This document shows positions 9,691 to 17,882 of a DNA stretch of 64,000 nucleotides, in pieces; position 1 is the first letter of the stretch, and every line of letters begins with the position of its first letter. Location of the stretch: assembly GCA_014360205.1 (NCBI GenBank), contig JACIXZ010000002.1:62001-126000 (forward strand), given 5' to 3'. A model generated the notes under the pieces. It had not been told where the DNA came from. It made no database searches and was given only the letters and a program-made list of their open reading frames with translations. Both the position numbers and the translations under genes were made by a program. The stretch comes from Tissierellales bacterium. Its GTDB lineage: Bacteria; Bacillota; Clostridia; Tissierellales; Tissierellaceae.

Positions 9691-10413
9691 ATGAATAAAA
9701 AAATAGAAAAATTAGCAATTATTGGCGTTTCTTTAGTATTAGGATTGATTTTATCAATCCAATTTAAAACCATAAATAGCACTGTAGGCAATGGGGTATT
9801 ACCTACTCAAAGAGCACAGGAGCTAGCTAACGAAGTATCAAAACTAAAAAGTGAAAAAGAATTGTTGAGCAAACAATTAGAAGAGTTAGAAAAGAAAATC
9901 GATCAATATGAAAAAGAAGGAATTTCTAATGATGCATATGCTGAAAATTTATATAAAGATGCCATGAGATATAGAATGTTAGCTGGTTATACTGATGTTC
10001 ATGGACCTGGAATCATATTAGAAATAAATGATCCTCCTGTTGATCCACAAATGTCAGATAATTATGGAATAGTTGATGAGCTGGATTTATTATTACAGGT
10101 GATAAGCATATTAAATGCAGCTGATGCTGAAGCAATAAGTATAAATGATCAAAGGTATACTTCTTTTACTGAGATAGTAAGAGCAGGAAATCATATTGAA
10201 ATAAATGGTGTATCAACTGGAGCTCCTATTGTTATAAAAGCAATAGGCAATCCTGACACTTTAGAATCAGCACTAAATATAAAATGGGGGATTGTATGGC
10301 AACTAAGAAATTATGATTATGTTGTCAATTTAACTCAAAGCCAAGATATAAGGATAGATAGATATAAAAAATCTAAAGAATTTATCTATGCAAAGCCAGT
10401 AGAAGATCAATAA
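9691..10413 (+). CDS. DUF881 family membrane protein (YlxW/YlxX type), first copy
   Basis: This 240-residue protein has an N-terminal membrane helix (about 7-24), a coiled coil (about 46-80) and an extracytoplasmic DUF881 domain. The domain shows GPGIILEINDP, the NAADAEAISINDQRYT segment and GAPIVIKAIGNPDTL. Such genes lie between divIB and ftsZ in many Firmicutes; B. subtilis has YlxW and YlxX there. The biochemical role is unknown. The start overlaps nothing, and AAGGAG lies 8 bases before the ATG. Confidence 0.85.
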   Translation: MNKKIEKLAIIGVSLVLGLILSIQFKTINSTVGNGVLPTQRAQELANEVSKLKSEKELLSKQLEELEKKIDQYEKEGISNDAYAENLYKDAMRYRMLAGYTDVHGPGIILEINDPPVDPQMSDNYGIVDELDLLLQVISILNAADAEAISINDQRYTSFTEIVRAGNHIEINGVSTGAPIVIKAIGNPDTLESALNIKWGIVWQLRNYDYVVNLTQSQDIRIDRYKKSKEFIYAKPVEDQ

Positions 10414-10429
10414 TCAATGGGGAGATATT

Positions 10430-11146
10430 ATGAAAGATTTTAACCCGAAAATTGTAATAGCAGTTTTTAGCATTTTAGTAGGAATTTTGTTGGCTTCTCA
10501 GATAAAAATGAATATTCAAATGGTTACTCCAGTAACTATTGAGTCTATAAAAAGACTTGAGCTTGAAGTCAAAGCATTAAGAAATGATATAGATGACTTA
10601 AAATCTAATATAGAAGAAAAGGAAAGGTATTTAGGATTAATTGAAAATGCGAATTATGGAGATAGCAATATAATAGACGTACTAGAAGATGAAAAAGAAA
10701 AAAACATGATGTTAGCAGGTTATAAGTCAGTTGAAGGGCCTGGGATAGAAATAGTGATGTTTGATAATATTAATTCAGACGAATTGTCCTTTGATTTTAA
10801 TGATGGTATAATACATGATGTAGACATGCAAAACATTTTAAATGATTTGAGAGTAGCTGGAGCAGAAGCAATCAGTATTAATGGTGAGAGGGTCTTAGCT
10901 TTTTCGGATATTAAATGTGCAGGGCCAGTTATAAGAGTAAATGGTAGGAGCTTAGGAACGCCATTTATAATATCTGCGATAGGGGATCCAAAACTTTTAA
11001 TGGCGGCAATTAGCGCTCCAGGGACTTATTCTGATATGCTTACAAGAGTTTATGGTATTGGAATACAACCATATATGAAAGATAAACTCATCATACCAGC
11101 TTATAGTGGAGATTTTACTTTTGTATATGCAAAGACAGTTCAATAA
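10430..11146 (+). CDS. DUF881 family membrane protein, second copy
   Basis: This 238-residue protein has the same plan as its upstream neighbour: a membrane helix (about 7-23), a coiled coil (about 40-70) and a DUF881 domain with GPGIEIVMFD, VAGAEAISINGERV and GTPFIISAIGDPKLL. The two copies clearly arose by duplication but are well diverged. Its position beside sbp and ftsZ suggests an envelope role in division or sporulation, but I cannot assign a reaction. Confidence 0.85.
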   Translation: MKDFNPKIVIAVFSILVGILLASQIKMNIQMVTPVTIESIKRLELEVKALRNDIDDLKSNIEEKERYLGLIENANYGDSNIIDVLEDEKEKNMMLAGYKSVEGPGIEIVMFDNINSDELSFDFNDGIIHDVDMQNILNDLRVAGAEAISINGERVLAFSDIKCAGPVIRVNGRSLGTPFIISAIGDPKLLMAAISAPGTYSDMLTRVYGIGIQPYMKDKLIIPAYSGDFTFVYAKTVQ

Positions 11147-11159
11147 GGAGAGTGTGTAA

Positions 11160-11513
11160 ATGGTATATGCTTTGATTGGAGTTCTTATAGGAGTACTAAT
11201 AGGATTTTTACTACCATTCACTTATAACTCAGCTTATACTTTATATGTATCAGTTGCAATTTTGGCATGTATGGATTCTATATTTGGGGGGATAAGGTCA
11301 AATTTAGAAGGTAAATTTGATGCTACTATTTTTATATCTGGATTTATCGGGAATGCAATATTGGCAGCATTTCTAGCATATATTGGTGACAGACTCGGTG
11401 TACCATTATATTACGCAGCAATTTTTACATTTGGAAATAGATTATTTGATAATTTTGCTAAAATAAGAAGAATTCTAACTTCAAAGAGAAAAGATATTAA
11501 AGTAAAAAATTAG
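11160..11513 (+). CDS. sbp: Small basic protein Sbp (DUF1290)
   Basis: This 117-residue membrane protein has about three hydrophobic helices and a basic C-terminus (RRILTSKRKDIKVKN). The segments LIGVLIGFLLP, MDSIFGGIRSNLEGKFD and TFGNRLFDNFAKIRR are typical of DUF1290 Sbp proteins encoded just upstream of ftsA or ftsZ in Firmicutes. Function is unknown. It lies 13 bases after the second DUF881 gene with a good AAGGAG site. Confidence 0.87.
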   Translation: MVYALIGVLIGVLIGFLLPFTYNSAYTLYVSVAILACMDSIFGGIRSNLEGKFDATIFISGFIGNAILAAFLAYIGDRLGVPLYYAAIFTFGNRLFDNFAKIRRILTSKRKDIKVKN

Positions 11514-11540
11514 AACGACTATATGAATGGGGGAAAAGGT

Positions 11541-12641
11541 ATGTTCGATTTTGATGTTGATGTAGAACAATTTGCGAAAATTAAGGTTTTAGGTGTAGGT
11601 GGAGGCGGTAATAATGCAGTCAATCGAATGATTGAATCGGGAGTTAGAGGTATAGAGTTTATTGCTTTAAATACGGATAAACAAGCCCTATATTCCTCAA
11701 GAGCAGAAATAAAAATTCAATTAGGAGAAAAAATAACTAAAGGATTAGGCGCTGGTGCTAATCCTGAAATAGGAGCAAAGGCTGCAGAGGAAAATAGAAA
11801 TGATATTCTTGAATCTTTAAAAGGCGCAGATATGGTGTTTATTACTGCGGGAATGGGTGGAGGTACTGGAACCGGTGCTGCACCAATAGTTGCGCAAATA
11901 GCTAAGGAGTTAGGGATCTTGACTGTTGGGGTTGTGACTAAACCATTTACATTTGAAGGCAAGAAAAGGTTGACTCAAGCTGAAAAAGGGATAGAAGAAT
12001 TAAAAAATATAGTGGACACATTAGTTACTATCCCAAACGATAGACTTCTTCAAATCTCAGATAAAAAAACATCTATGGCTGATGCGTTTATGATGGCTGA
12101 TGAGGTTCTTAAACAAGGGATTCAAGGGATTTCTGATTTGATTTCTGTACCAAATCTAATAAATCTTGATTTTGCAGACGTAAAGACAATAATGTATGAC
12201 AAAGGAATTGCCCATATGGGTATAGGCGTTGCAAAAGGTGATAATAGGGCACAAGAAGCTGCTAAACAAGCAATAACTAGTCCTTTATTGGAAACTTCAA
12301 TAGAAGGTGCAAAATCTGTATTGTTAAATATAACAGGCAGTAGAGATTTAGGCATATTTGAAGTAAACGAAGCAGCTGATATAATAAGACAATCAGTAGA
12401 TCCAGATGCCAATATAATATTTGGAGCTGGAATTGATGAAAGTATGAACGACGAAATAAAAATAACAGTTATAGCTACAGGTTTTCAAAATGAACGTATA
12501 ATAAACAAATCTACTATATCTAAAGGCAGCAATCTATTCAATTCAAATAAGGCTCAAGATAATGGCGAAAGAGTCGAAACAATAAATCTAGAAGATTTAG
12601 ACGTTCCAATCTTTTTAAGACGTAGGGATAGAAACAAATAG
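11541..12641 (+). CDS. ftsZ: Cell division GTPase FtsZ
   Basis: This 366-residue tubulin homologue polymerises into the Z ring. It has the nucleotide-binding [13 protein letters not shown] (18-30), the tubulin signature GGGTGTG at 106-112, the T7-loop segment [11 protein letters not shown], and a C-terminal tail ending [12 protein letters not shown] that matches the conserved partner-binding peptide. An in-frame ATG lies 18 bases upstream at 11523, but GGGGG at 11529-11533 is placed for ATG 11541 and the resulting N-terminus ([16 protein letters not shown]) matches the family. Confidence 0.97.
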   Translation: MFDFDVDVEQFAKIKVLGVGGGGNNAVNRMIESGVRGIEFIALNTDKQALYSSRAEIKIQLGEKITKGLGAGANPEIGAKAAEENRNDILESLKGADMVFITAGMGGGTGTGAAPIVAQIAKELGILTVGVVTKPFTFEGKKRLTQAEKGIEELKNIVDTLVTIPNDRLLQISDKKTSMADAFMMADEVLKQGIQGISDLISVPNLINLDFADVKTIMYDKGIAHMGIGVAKGDNRAQEAAKQAITSPLLETSIEGAKSVLLNITGSRDLGIFEVNEAADIIRQSVDPDANIIFGAGIDESMNDEIKITVIATGFQNERIINKSTISKGSNLFNSNKAQDNGERVETINLEDLDVPIFLRRRDRNK

Positions 12642-12683
12642 ATAAAATTTATTTATATTTTGATTTCTTTGATGGAGGGACTT

Positions 12684-13142
12684 ATGAAATGTCCATATTG
12701 TGATTTTCCTGAATCTAAAGTCGTAGATACTCGACCAACAGACGAGGGGCAATCTATACGAAGGAGAAGAGAATGCATAAGATGTGGCAAAAGATTTACT
12801 ACCTATGAGAAGATTGAAGAAGTTCCTGTCATGGTAGTAAAAAGAGATGGAAATAGACAAGCATATGACAGAAATAAGCTTATGAATGGGATAATTAAAG
12901 CCTGTGAAAAGAGACCTGTACCAATGAATGTAATTGAAAAAATAGTTGATGAGATTGAGAAAACAATATTTAATTCTCTTGAGAAAGAGATAAAATCAAC
13001 AGACATTGGGGAAATGGTAATGAAAGAGTTGAAAGATGTCGATGAAGTTTCTTATGTGAGGTTTGCATCAGTTTATAGACAATTTAAAGATGTGAATTCA
13101 TTTTTGGATGAGCTAAAAAAGTTGTTAGATGATAATGAATAA
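12684..13142 (+). CDS. nrdR: Transcriptional repressor NrdR
   Basis: NrdR is the zinc- and nucleotide-sensing repressor of ribonucleotide reductase genes. This 152-residue copy has a zinc ribbon with C3, C6, C31 and C34, the DNA-binding RRRRECIRC segment, and an ATP-cone domain from about 47 to 137. ATG 12684 is preceded by GGAGGG and gives the invariant MKCPYC start; a longer in-frame reading from 12660 does not. It sits in the usual Clostridia position after ftsZ. Confidence 0.96.
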   Translation: MKCPYCDFPESKVVDTRPTDEGQSIRRRRECIRCGKRFTTYEKIEEVPVMVVKRDGNRQAYDRNKLMNGIIKACEKRPVPMNVIEKIVDEIEKTIFNSLEKEIKSTDIGEMVMKELKDVDEVSYVRFASVYRQFKDVNSFLDELKKLLDDNE

Positions 13143-13155
13143 ATTGGGTGGTAAT

Positions 13156-14568
13156 ATGACTAATATAATGGATTCTATTTTACTGCAAAATATTTTGCAG
13201 TATGGAAATATAGGAATTCATGCTATTGATAATAACAGGAAAACTATAGTTTATAATTCAACTATGGCTCATCTTGAAGGGTTAGAGATTGAACAAGTAA
13301 TTGGCAAGGACTTATTTGAGATTTTTCCAAGTTTAAATGAAGAAACCTCGACGTTGATTAGAGTATTAAAGTTAGGAGAACCTATTTTAAACAGCACTCA
13401 AACTTATTTAAATTTTAAAGGACATTCTATAACCACAATTAGCACTACATTGCCTTTAATAAACAATAGAAAAATAATTGGAGCTGTTGAATTAGCTCAA
13501 GATCTAACAAATACAAAAATTCTCTCAGACCAATTATTAGAACTACAGAGTGTATTAAAAAGAGATAACAGCAATATCAAACCATTGATAAGAAAATATA
13601 GCTTAAATAATATAATCGGTCAAAATGAAAAATTAATTTCAGCAAAAAAGATCGCAGAAAAAGCTTGCCAATCACCTTCTAGTGTTTTGATATATGGAGA
13701 AACAGGAACTGGAAAAGAAATGTTTGCACAAAGCATTCATTACAATGGGATTAGAAAAGACAAAACATTTATTGCTCAAAATTGTGCAGCAATTCCAGAT
13801 TCTTTACTAGAAGGAATATTGTTTGGCACAGAAAAAGGTGGATTTACTGGGGCTATAGAACGAGAAGGCATATTTGAACAAGCTAATGGTGGAACTTTAT
13901 TACTAGATGAGATAAATTCTATGAGCCTAACACTTCAGGCCAAGCTTCTAAGGGTGCTTCAAGAAGGTTACATAAGGAGAGTGGGAGGAATAAAAGATAT
14001 TCCTATAGATGTTAGGATAATTGCTACCACAAATGAAAATCCTTTAGAGAGCATAAATAAGGGAACATTAAGAAAAGATCTGTATTATAGACTAAATGTA
14101 ATTAACATAAACATTCCTCCTTTAAGAGAAAGACTAGATGACATTGAATTATTAACATACTATTTTATAACTAAATACAACAGAATATTAAACAAAAATA
14201 TTAACAGAGTTTCTAATGATGTATTAAGTGATTTTAAAAAATATCATTGGCCTGGGAACGTTAGAGAACTTGAGAACTTTATTGAAGGAGCCATTAATAT
14301 GGTTTCAATTGAAGACAAAGCATTAAATAGAGAAGATTTTGTTACCTCAAATTTTATAAATAATACTACAGATAATATCGTTTTTAACAATTTAGACAAT
14401 CAAGCTTTACCCGATTTTATGGATTCCATAGAACAAAGAATAATTAATGAAGCATTAAAAAGGAATAATTTTAACATAACAAATACTGCTAATTATCTGG
14501 GTATAAAGCGACAAACGTTACAAGCAAAAATAAAAAAATACAAAATAATGCAAAATAATTTGCACTAA
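13156..14568 (+). CDS. Sigma-54-dependent activator of the RocR type (PAS, AAA+, Fis HTH)
   Basis: This 470-residue protein has an N-terminal PAS-like sensor (about 10-115), an AAA+ domain and a Fis-type helix-turn-helix (about 426-465). Walker A is GETGTGKE (181-188), Walker B is TLLLDEI (247-253), and the sigma-54 contact loop reads GGFTGA (229-234 region) where most activators have GAFTGA; I recall the glycine variant in RocR-type activators. It probably senses ornithine or a related amino acid and opens the sigma-54 promoter of the ord operon downstream. ATG 13156 has GGGTGG upstream. A DNA palindrome lies inside its first codons. Sigma-54 regulators of ornithine catabolism are known elsewhere in Clostridia (I recall the name OrdR). 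Confidence 0.88.
   Translation: MTNIMDSILLQNILQYGNIGIHAIDNNRKTIVYNSTMAHLEGLEIEQVIGKDLFEIFPSLNEETSTLIRVLKLGEPILNSTQTYLNFKGHSITTISTTLPLINNRKIIGAVELAQDLTNTKILSDQLLELQSVLKRDNSNIKPLIRKYSLNNIIGQNEKLISAKKIAEKACQSPSSVLIYGETGTGKEMFAQSIHYNGIRKDKTFIAQNCAAIPDSLLEGILFGTEKGGFTGAIEREGIFEQANGGTLLLDEINSMSLTLQAKLLRVLQEGYIRRVGGIKDIPIDVRIIATTNENPLESINKGTLRKDLYYRLNVININIPPLRERLDDIELLTYYFITKYNRILNKNINRVSNDVLSDFKKYHWPGNVRELENFIEGAINMVSIEDKALNREDFVTSNFINNTTDNIVFNNLDNQALPDFMDSIEQRIINEALKRNNFNITNTANYLGIKRQTLQAKIKKYKIMQNNLH
13183..13200. promoter_or_regulatory. 18-bp palindrome inside the activator gene
   Basis: CTGCAAAATATTTTGCAG is a perfect 18-bp palindrome covering codons 10-15 of the activator gene. Its core GCAAA-N4-TTTGC is the same dyad found twice upstream of the ord promoter. 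A binding site for the activator here would allow autoregulation, for example by blocking early elongation. It is coding sequence, so the palindrome could be chance, but sharing the motif argues otherwise. Confidence 0.45.
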
Positions 14569-14584
14569 ACGCAAATTATTTTGC
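14550..14584. promoter_or_regulatory. Tandem dyads: probable activator binding sites, possibly also a terminator
   Basis: Two dyads of form GCAAA-N4-TTTGC lie at 14550-14563 and 14571-14584, centres 21 bp apart (two helical turns). They sit about 100 and 125 bp upstream of the likely transcription start, the normal distance for enhancer sites of sigma-54 activators. The two copies are also exact reverse complements, so the RNA can form a 14-bp hairpin followed by ATTATTTTTT and may end the activator transcript. The first dyad overlaps the last codons of the activator gene. Confidence 0.7.
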
Positions 14585-14654
14585 ATTATTTTTTCTATTT
14601 CTATATTAAACCTTTATTTAAGGCTTAATAATCTAAATATTTTGTTTAAATTAA

Positions 14655-14670
14655 TGGCATGAAATTTGCA
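14655..14670 (+). promoter_or_regulatory. Sigma-54 promoter of the ornithine operon
   Basis: TGGCATGAAATTTGCA matches the sigma-54 -24/-12 consensus (TGGCAC-N5-TTGCA) with invariant GG and GC correctly spaced. Transcription would begin near 14682, about 26 bases before the ord start codon. Together with the activator upstream this makes the operon sigma-54 controlled. The rpoN gene is not in the window. Confidence 0.88.
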
Positions 14671-14707
14671 TAAATATATATTGTATAAAAATTTTCGGAG
14701 GTGTCTT

Positions 14708-15760
14708 ATGAGAAAGGAAAACGTTAAAGTAATAATTTGGGGTTTAGGTTCAATGGGAAAAGGTATGGCAGAAATGATACTTAATAAAAAAGGAGTAGAA
14801 ATTGTAGGGGTAGTAGGAAGAGGAGAAAAAGTTGGGAAAAGCATGTATGATTATTTAGATGTAGAGAGAGGAGACAGAAAAGACGTAATAATCGGAGAAT
14901 ATCAAGATGTTATCACTGAAAAAGCTGCAGATGTTGTTATAGTTGCTACTGATTCATTTACAAGAAAGACATTTGATAAAATCAAATTTATATTAGAAAA
15001 AAAGATAAATGTTGTTTCCACAGCAGAAGAAATGGCATATCCATATGCACAAGAACCTGAATTGGCTAAAGAAATTGATAGAATCGCTAAAGAAAATGGG
15101 GTATCAGTTTTAGGCACAGGAATAAATCCTGGATTAATTATGGATTTATTAGTAATTACTTTAACAGGAGCTTGTATAGATGTAGAGAGCATAAAAGCAG
15201 AAAGAATTAATTCGTTATCTCCATTCGGGCCTTCAGTAATGAAAGAGCAAGGAGTTGGAATAAGTTTAGAAGAATTTAACAGAAGACTTGAGGAAAATAC
15301 ACTAGTAGGACATGTTGGTTTTCCTGAATCCATTAATATGATAGCTGATGCATTAGGATGGAAATTATCTAAAGAAATTGAACAATATAGAGCTCCAATA
15401 GTAAGTGATGTATATAGAAAATCTCCATATGCAGAAGTTCAGCCTGGAGATGTTGCTGGTTGTGAGATGAAGGGTTATGGATATGTAGATGGAGAATTAA
15501 AAATTGAGATGCTACATCCTCAGCAAATAGAACCTCAATTAGGAGGAGTTCAAACTGGTGATTATATTACTATAAAAGGTACTCCAGATATTAATATGTC
15601 TATAGTTCCAGAGGTTCCTGGTGGTATTGGTACAATAGCAATGTGCGTGAATATGATTCCACATGTCATTAATGCAACTCCTGGTTTAAAAACAATGATA
15701 GATTTGCCAGTTCCAAGAGCAATCATGGGAGATATGAGAGAAATGATAAAAGAAGACTAA
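14708..15760 (+). CDS. ord: 2,4-diaminopentanoate dehydrogenase
   Basis: This 350-residue NAD(P)-dependent oxidoreductase deaminates (2R,4S)-2,4-diaminopentanoate to 2-amino-4-oxopentanoate, the step after the ornithine aminomutase. The N-terminus is a Rossmann fold with GLGSMG at 12-17, as in dihydrodipicolinate-reductase-like dehydrogenases. The call rests on this fold and on the unmistakable ort/ora neighbours. ATG 14708 is preceded by GGAGGTG at 14697-14703; a longer in-frame start at 14666 would overlap the -12 promoter element and is rejected. It is first in the operon. Confidence 0.92.
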   Translation: MRKENVKVIIWGLGSMGKGMAEMILNKKGVEIVGVVGRGEKVGKSMYDYLDVERGDRKDVIIGEYQDVITEKAADVVIVATDSFTRKTFDKIKFILEKKINVVSTAEEMAYPYAQEPELAKEIDRIAKENGVSVLGTGINPGLIMDLLVITLTGACIDVESIKAERINSLSPFGPSVMKEQGVGISLEEFNRRLEENTLVGHVGFPESINMIADALGWKLSKEIEQYRAPIVSDVYRKSPYAEVQPGDVAGCEMKGYGYVDGELKIEMLHPQQIEPQLGGVQTGDYITIKGTPDINMSIVPEVPGGIGTIAMCVNMIPHVINATPGLKTMIDLPVPRAIMGDMREMIKED

Positions 15761-15786
15761 GAATGATATGTGAAAGGAAGATACAA

Positions 15787-16098
15787 ATGGATGCAAAAAA
15801 AGGAGATTGGGTCAGAATTCATAAAATAATTCTAACACCAGAACAAAGGTCCTCAAATTTGCCTGAAGATACTAGAAATGTTCCCCTTGAAATGTGGGAT
15901 AAGGGATTTTTACTAAATGAAGAAGCAAATATTGGAGAAGAAGTAGTGATTGAAACATATATAGGGAGGAAAGTAACAGGAACACTTAAAGAAGTAAATC
16001 CTTATTGGGGACATGACTTTGGAAAATGTGTGCCAGAAATATTATATATCGGAAGACAAGCTAGAGAATTGCTAGAAGAAGGTGAAGAGAATGAGTAA
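15787..16098 (+). CDS. ortA: 2-amino-4-ketopentanoate thiolase, alpha subunit OrtA
   Basis: This 103-residue protein is the small subunit of the PLP enzyme that cleaves 2-amino-4-oxopentanoate with CoA to acetyl-CoA and D-alanine. Features are the N-terminal GDWVRIHKIIL, a conserved central PEDTRNVPLEMWDKGFL and NPYWGHDFGKCVPEI near the C-terminus. I chose ATG 15787, with GAAAGGAAG placed just upstream, rather than the ATG at 15763, which lacks a site. It overlaps ortB by 8 bases. Confidence 0.9.
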   Translation: MDAKKGDWVRIHKIILTPEQRSSNLPEDTRNVPLEMWDKGFLLNEEANIGEEVVIETYIGRKVTGTLKEVNPYWGHDFGKCVPEILYIGRQARELLEEGEENE

Positions 16099-17509
16099 TA
16101 GCTATGAAGAAGTGATGTCTAGAAAAAGTGAGATAATGAAAAAATCAGTAGGAATTGATTACAGTGTTTTTGAATCTGGCTCAATTGCTTTTGATTATGA
16201 GAGAATGATGAAAGAAACTGGTTATTCTCTTCAAGAAATAGAAGAAATTCAAAAACAAACTTCAGTAGGTTCTACACCTTTATATGAATTAAAAAATATT
16301 ACTAAATTAGCTAGAAAATTTTCCGAGCCTGGAAAAGGAGCAAGAATTTTTATTAAAGATGAGGCTTGCAATCCTTCTGGTTCTTTTAAAGCAAGGCGTG
16401 CTGCTACATCTGTATATCATGCACAAAAGCTTGGATATAAAGGGGTAATTGCTGCAACATCAGGTAATTATGGAGCAGCTGTTGCATCACAAGCTGCTAT
16501 GAGAGGACTAAAATGTATTATAGTACAGGAATGTTATGATTCAAAAGGAGTTGGACAACCTGAAATAATAGAAAAGGCAAGAGCTTGCGAGGCATATGGT
16601 GCAGAGGTTGTTCAGTTGTCAGTTGGCCCAGAACTCTTTTACTCATTTTTAGCTTTGTTAGAAGAAACTGGATATTTCAATGCATCTTTATATACGCCAT
16701 TTGGAATAGCTGGTGTAGAAACGTTAGGTTATGAAATATCTATGGATTTTAGACAAAGAGAGGGAAAAGATCCTGATGTTGTAGTAATAACAAATGCAGG
16801 TGGCGGAAATGTAACAGGTACAGCTAGAGGTTTAATCAAAGCAGGTGCTTATGATACAAAAATTGTAGGTGCTAGTGTTAATTTAGAGGGTCTCCATATG
16901 GCAAGTGACACTCAATTTAATAAAAAATCATTTACCACAGGGCATACAGGTTTTGGCATACCATTTGCAACTTGGCCAGATCGATCTGATGTACCTAGAT
17001 CTGCAGCAAGACCACTAAGATATATGGATAGATATGTAACTGTAAATCAAGGTTCTGTTTTCTATATGACTGAATTATTAGCACAAATTGAAGGTCTTGA
17101 AAGGGGTCCGGCTGGGAATACTGCGTTGGCTGCTGCATTCAGTTTAGCTCAAGAGCTTGACGAAGATAAGATAATAGTAGTTCAAGAGACCGAATACACA
17201 GGCGCGGGAAAACACATTTTGCCTCAATTGACATTTGCTAAAGAAAATGGCATTGAACTAATAATTGGGGATCCAAAAGAAGAAATTCCTGGTAAAAACA
17301 TAGTATTGCCTAAAGATCCTAGCTATATGCAGATTACAGAAGTAGATTTAGACAAGATCAAGAAATCTTATATTAAAAATTGTATTGCCAATTATAAAGT
17401 TGAAAATGTAACTAAAAGTGATATAGAATTTTTAGCCCAAGATACTAAATCAAGCACAGAATATGTTATTAATGTACTAAGAGAACTAAATGTTAACGTA
17501 GAAAGGTAG
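16091..17509 (+). CDS. ortB: 2-amino-4-ketopentanoate thiolase, beta subunit OrtB
   Basis: This 472-residue fold-type II PLP enzyme resembles threonine synthase. The motif NPSGSFKARRA places the PLP lysine at K100, SGNYGAAVA near 130 holds the substrate and phosphate, and NAGGGNVTGTARG near 240 is the glycine loop. With OrtA it performs the thiolytic step of oxidative ornithine fermentation, giving acetyl-CoA and alanine. ATG 16091 overlaps the ortA stop and has GAAGGTGA upstream; the in-frame GTG at 16082 lies on that site. Confidence 0.93.
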   Translation: MSNSYEEVMSRKSEIMKKSVGIDYSVFESGSIAFDYERMMKETGYSLQEIEEIQKQTSVGSTPLYELKNITKLARKFSEPGKGARIFIKDEACNPSGSFKARRAATSVYHAQKLGYKGVIAATSGNYGAAVASQAAMRGLKCIIVQECYDSKGVGQPEIIEKARACEAYGAEVVQLSVGPELFYSFLALLEETGYFNASLYTPFGIAGVETLGYEISMDFRQREGKDPDVVVITNAGGGNVTGTARGLIKAGAYDTKIVGASVNLEGLHMASDTQFNKKSFTTGHTGFGIPFATWPDRSDVPRSAARPLRYMDRYVTVNQGSVFYMTELLAQIEGLERGPAGNTALAAAFSLAQELDEDKIIVVQETEYTGAGKHILPQLTFAKENGIELIIGDPKEEIPGKNIVLPKDPSYMQITEVDLDKIKKSYIKNCIANYKVENVTKSDIEFLAQDTKSSTEYVINVLRELNVNVER

Positions 17510-17516
17510 TGGAAAA

Positions 17517-17882
17517 ATGAGAAGAGAAGATGACTTTGAAGAGAGAAGAAAACATTTAGCGAATATGTCAGAATCAGAACTAGAAGCCTATTTTTGGGAA
17601 TTAGCAGAAAAAATAGTTGATCCATTAGTTGATTTAGCATATAATCACACAACACCTTCGATAGAAAGAAGTGTATTGTTAAGAATGGGATTTTCAAGCA
17701 TAGAAGCAAAAAGTATTGTTGAAAATGCGATAGATAGAGGCCTTATTGGAAAAGGTGTGGGAAATATTGTATATAAATATTCAAAACATAAAGGCTTAGG
17801 AATAAGAGAAGCGGGATTAAAATTAATAGATTCAAATTCATGGGATGAGGTAAAACCTCTATTTAATGGAGGTGCAAATTAA
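17517..17882 (+). CDS. oraS: D-ornithine 4,5-aminomutase, small subunit OraS
   Basis: This 121-residue helical protein is the alpha (S) subunit of the adenosylcobalamin- and PLP-dependent mutase that turns D-ornithine into 2,4-diaminopentanoate. It starts RREDDFEERRKHLANMSE and contains LVDLAYNHTTPSIERSVLLRMGFSS, typical of OraS. Its stop overlaps the oraE start in TAATG, so the two subunits are translationally coupled. Confidence 0.93.
   Translation: MRREDDFEERRKHLANMSESELEAYFWELAEKIVDPLVDLAYNHTTPSIERSVLLRMGFSSIEAKSIVENAIDRGLIGKGVGNIVYKYSKHKGLGIREAGLKLIDSNSWDEVKPLFNGGAN

Noticed and set aside
11717-12412. Minus-strand open frames opposite ftsZ
   Set aside because: Shadows of ftsZ codons with no ribosome-binding sites and proteins of biased composition.
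14666-14707. N-terminal extension of ord from an ATG at 14666
   Set aside because: It would start inside the -12 element of the sigma-54 promoter; the strong GGAGGTG fits ATG 14708.
14585-14707. Possible cobalamin riboswitch before the B12-dependent ornithine operon
   Set aside because: The space is too short and no B12-box-like sequence is present; control appears to be by sigma-54.
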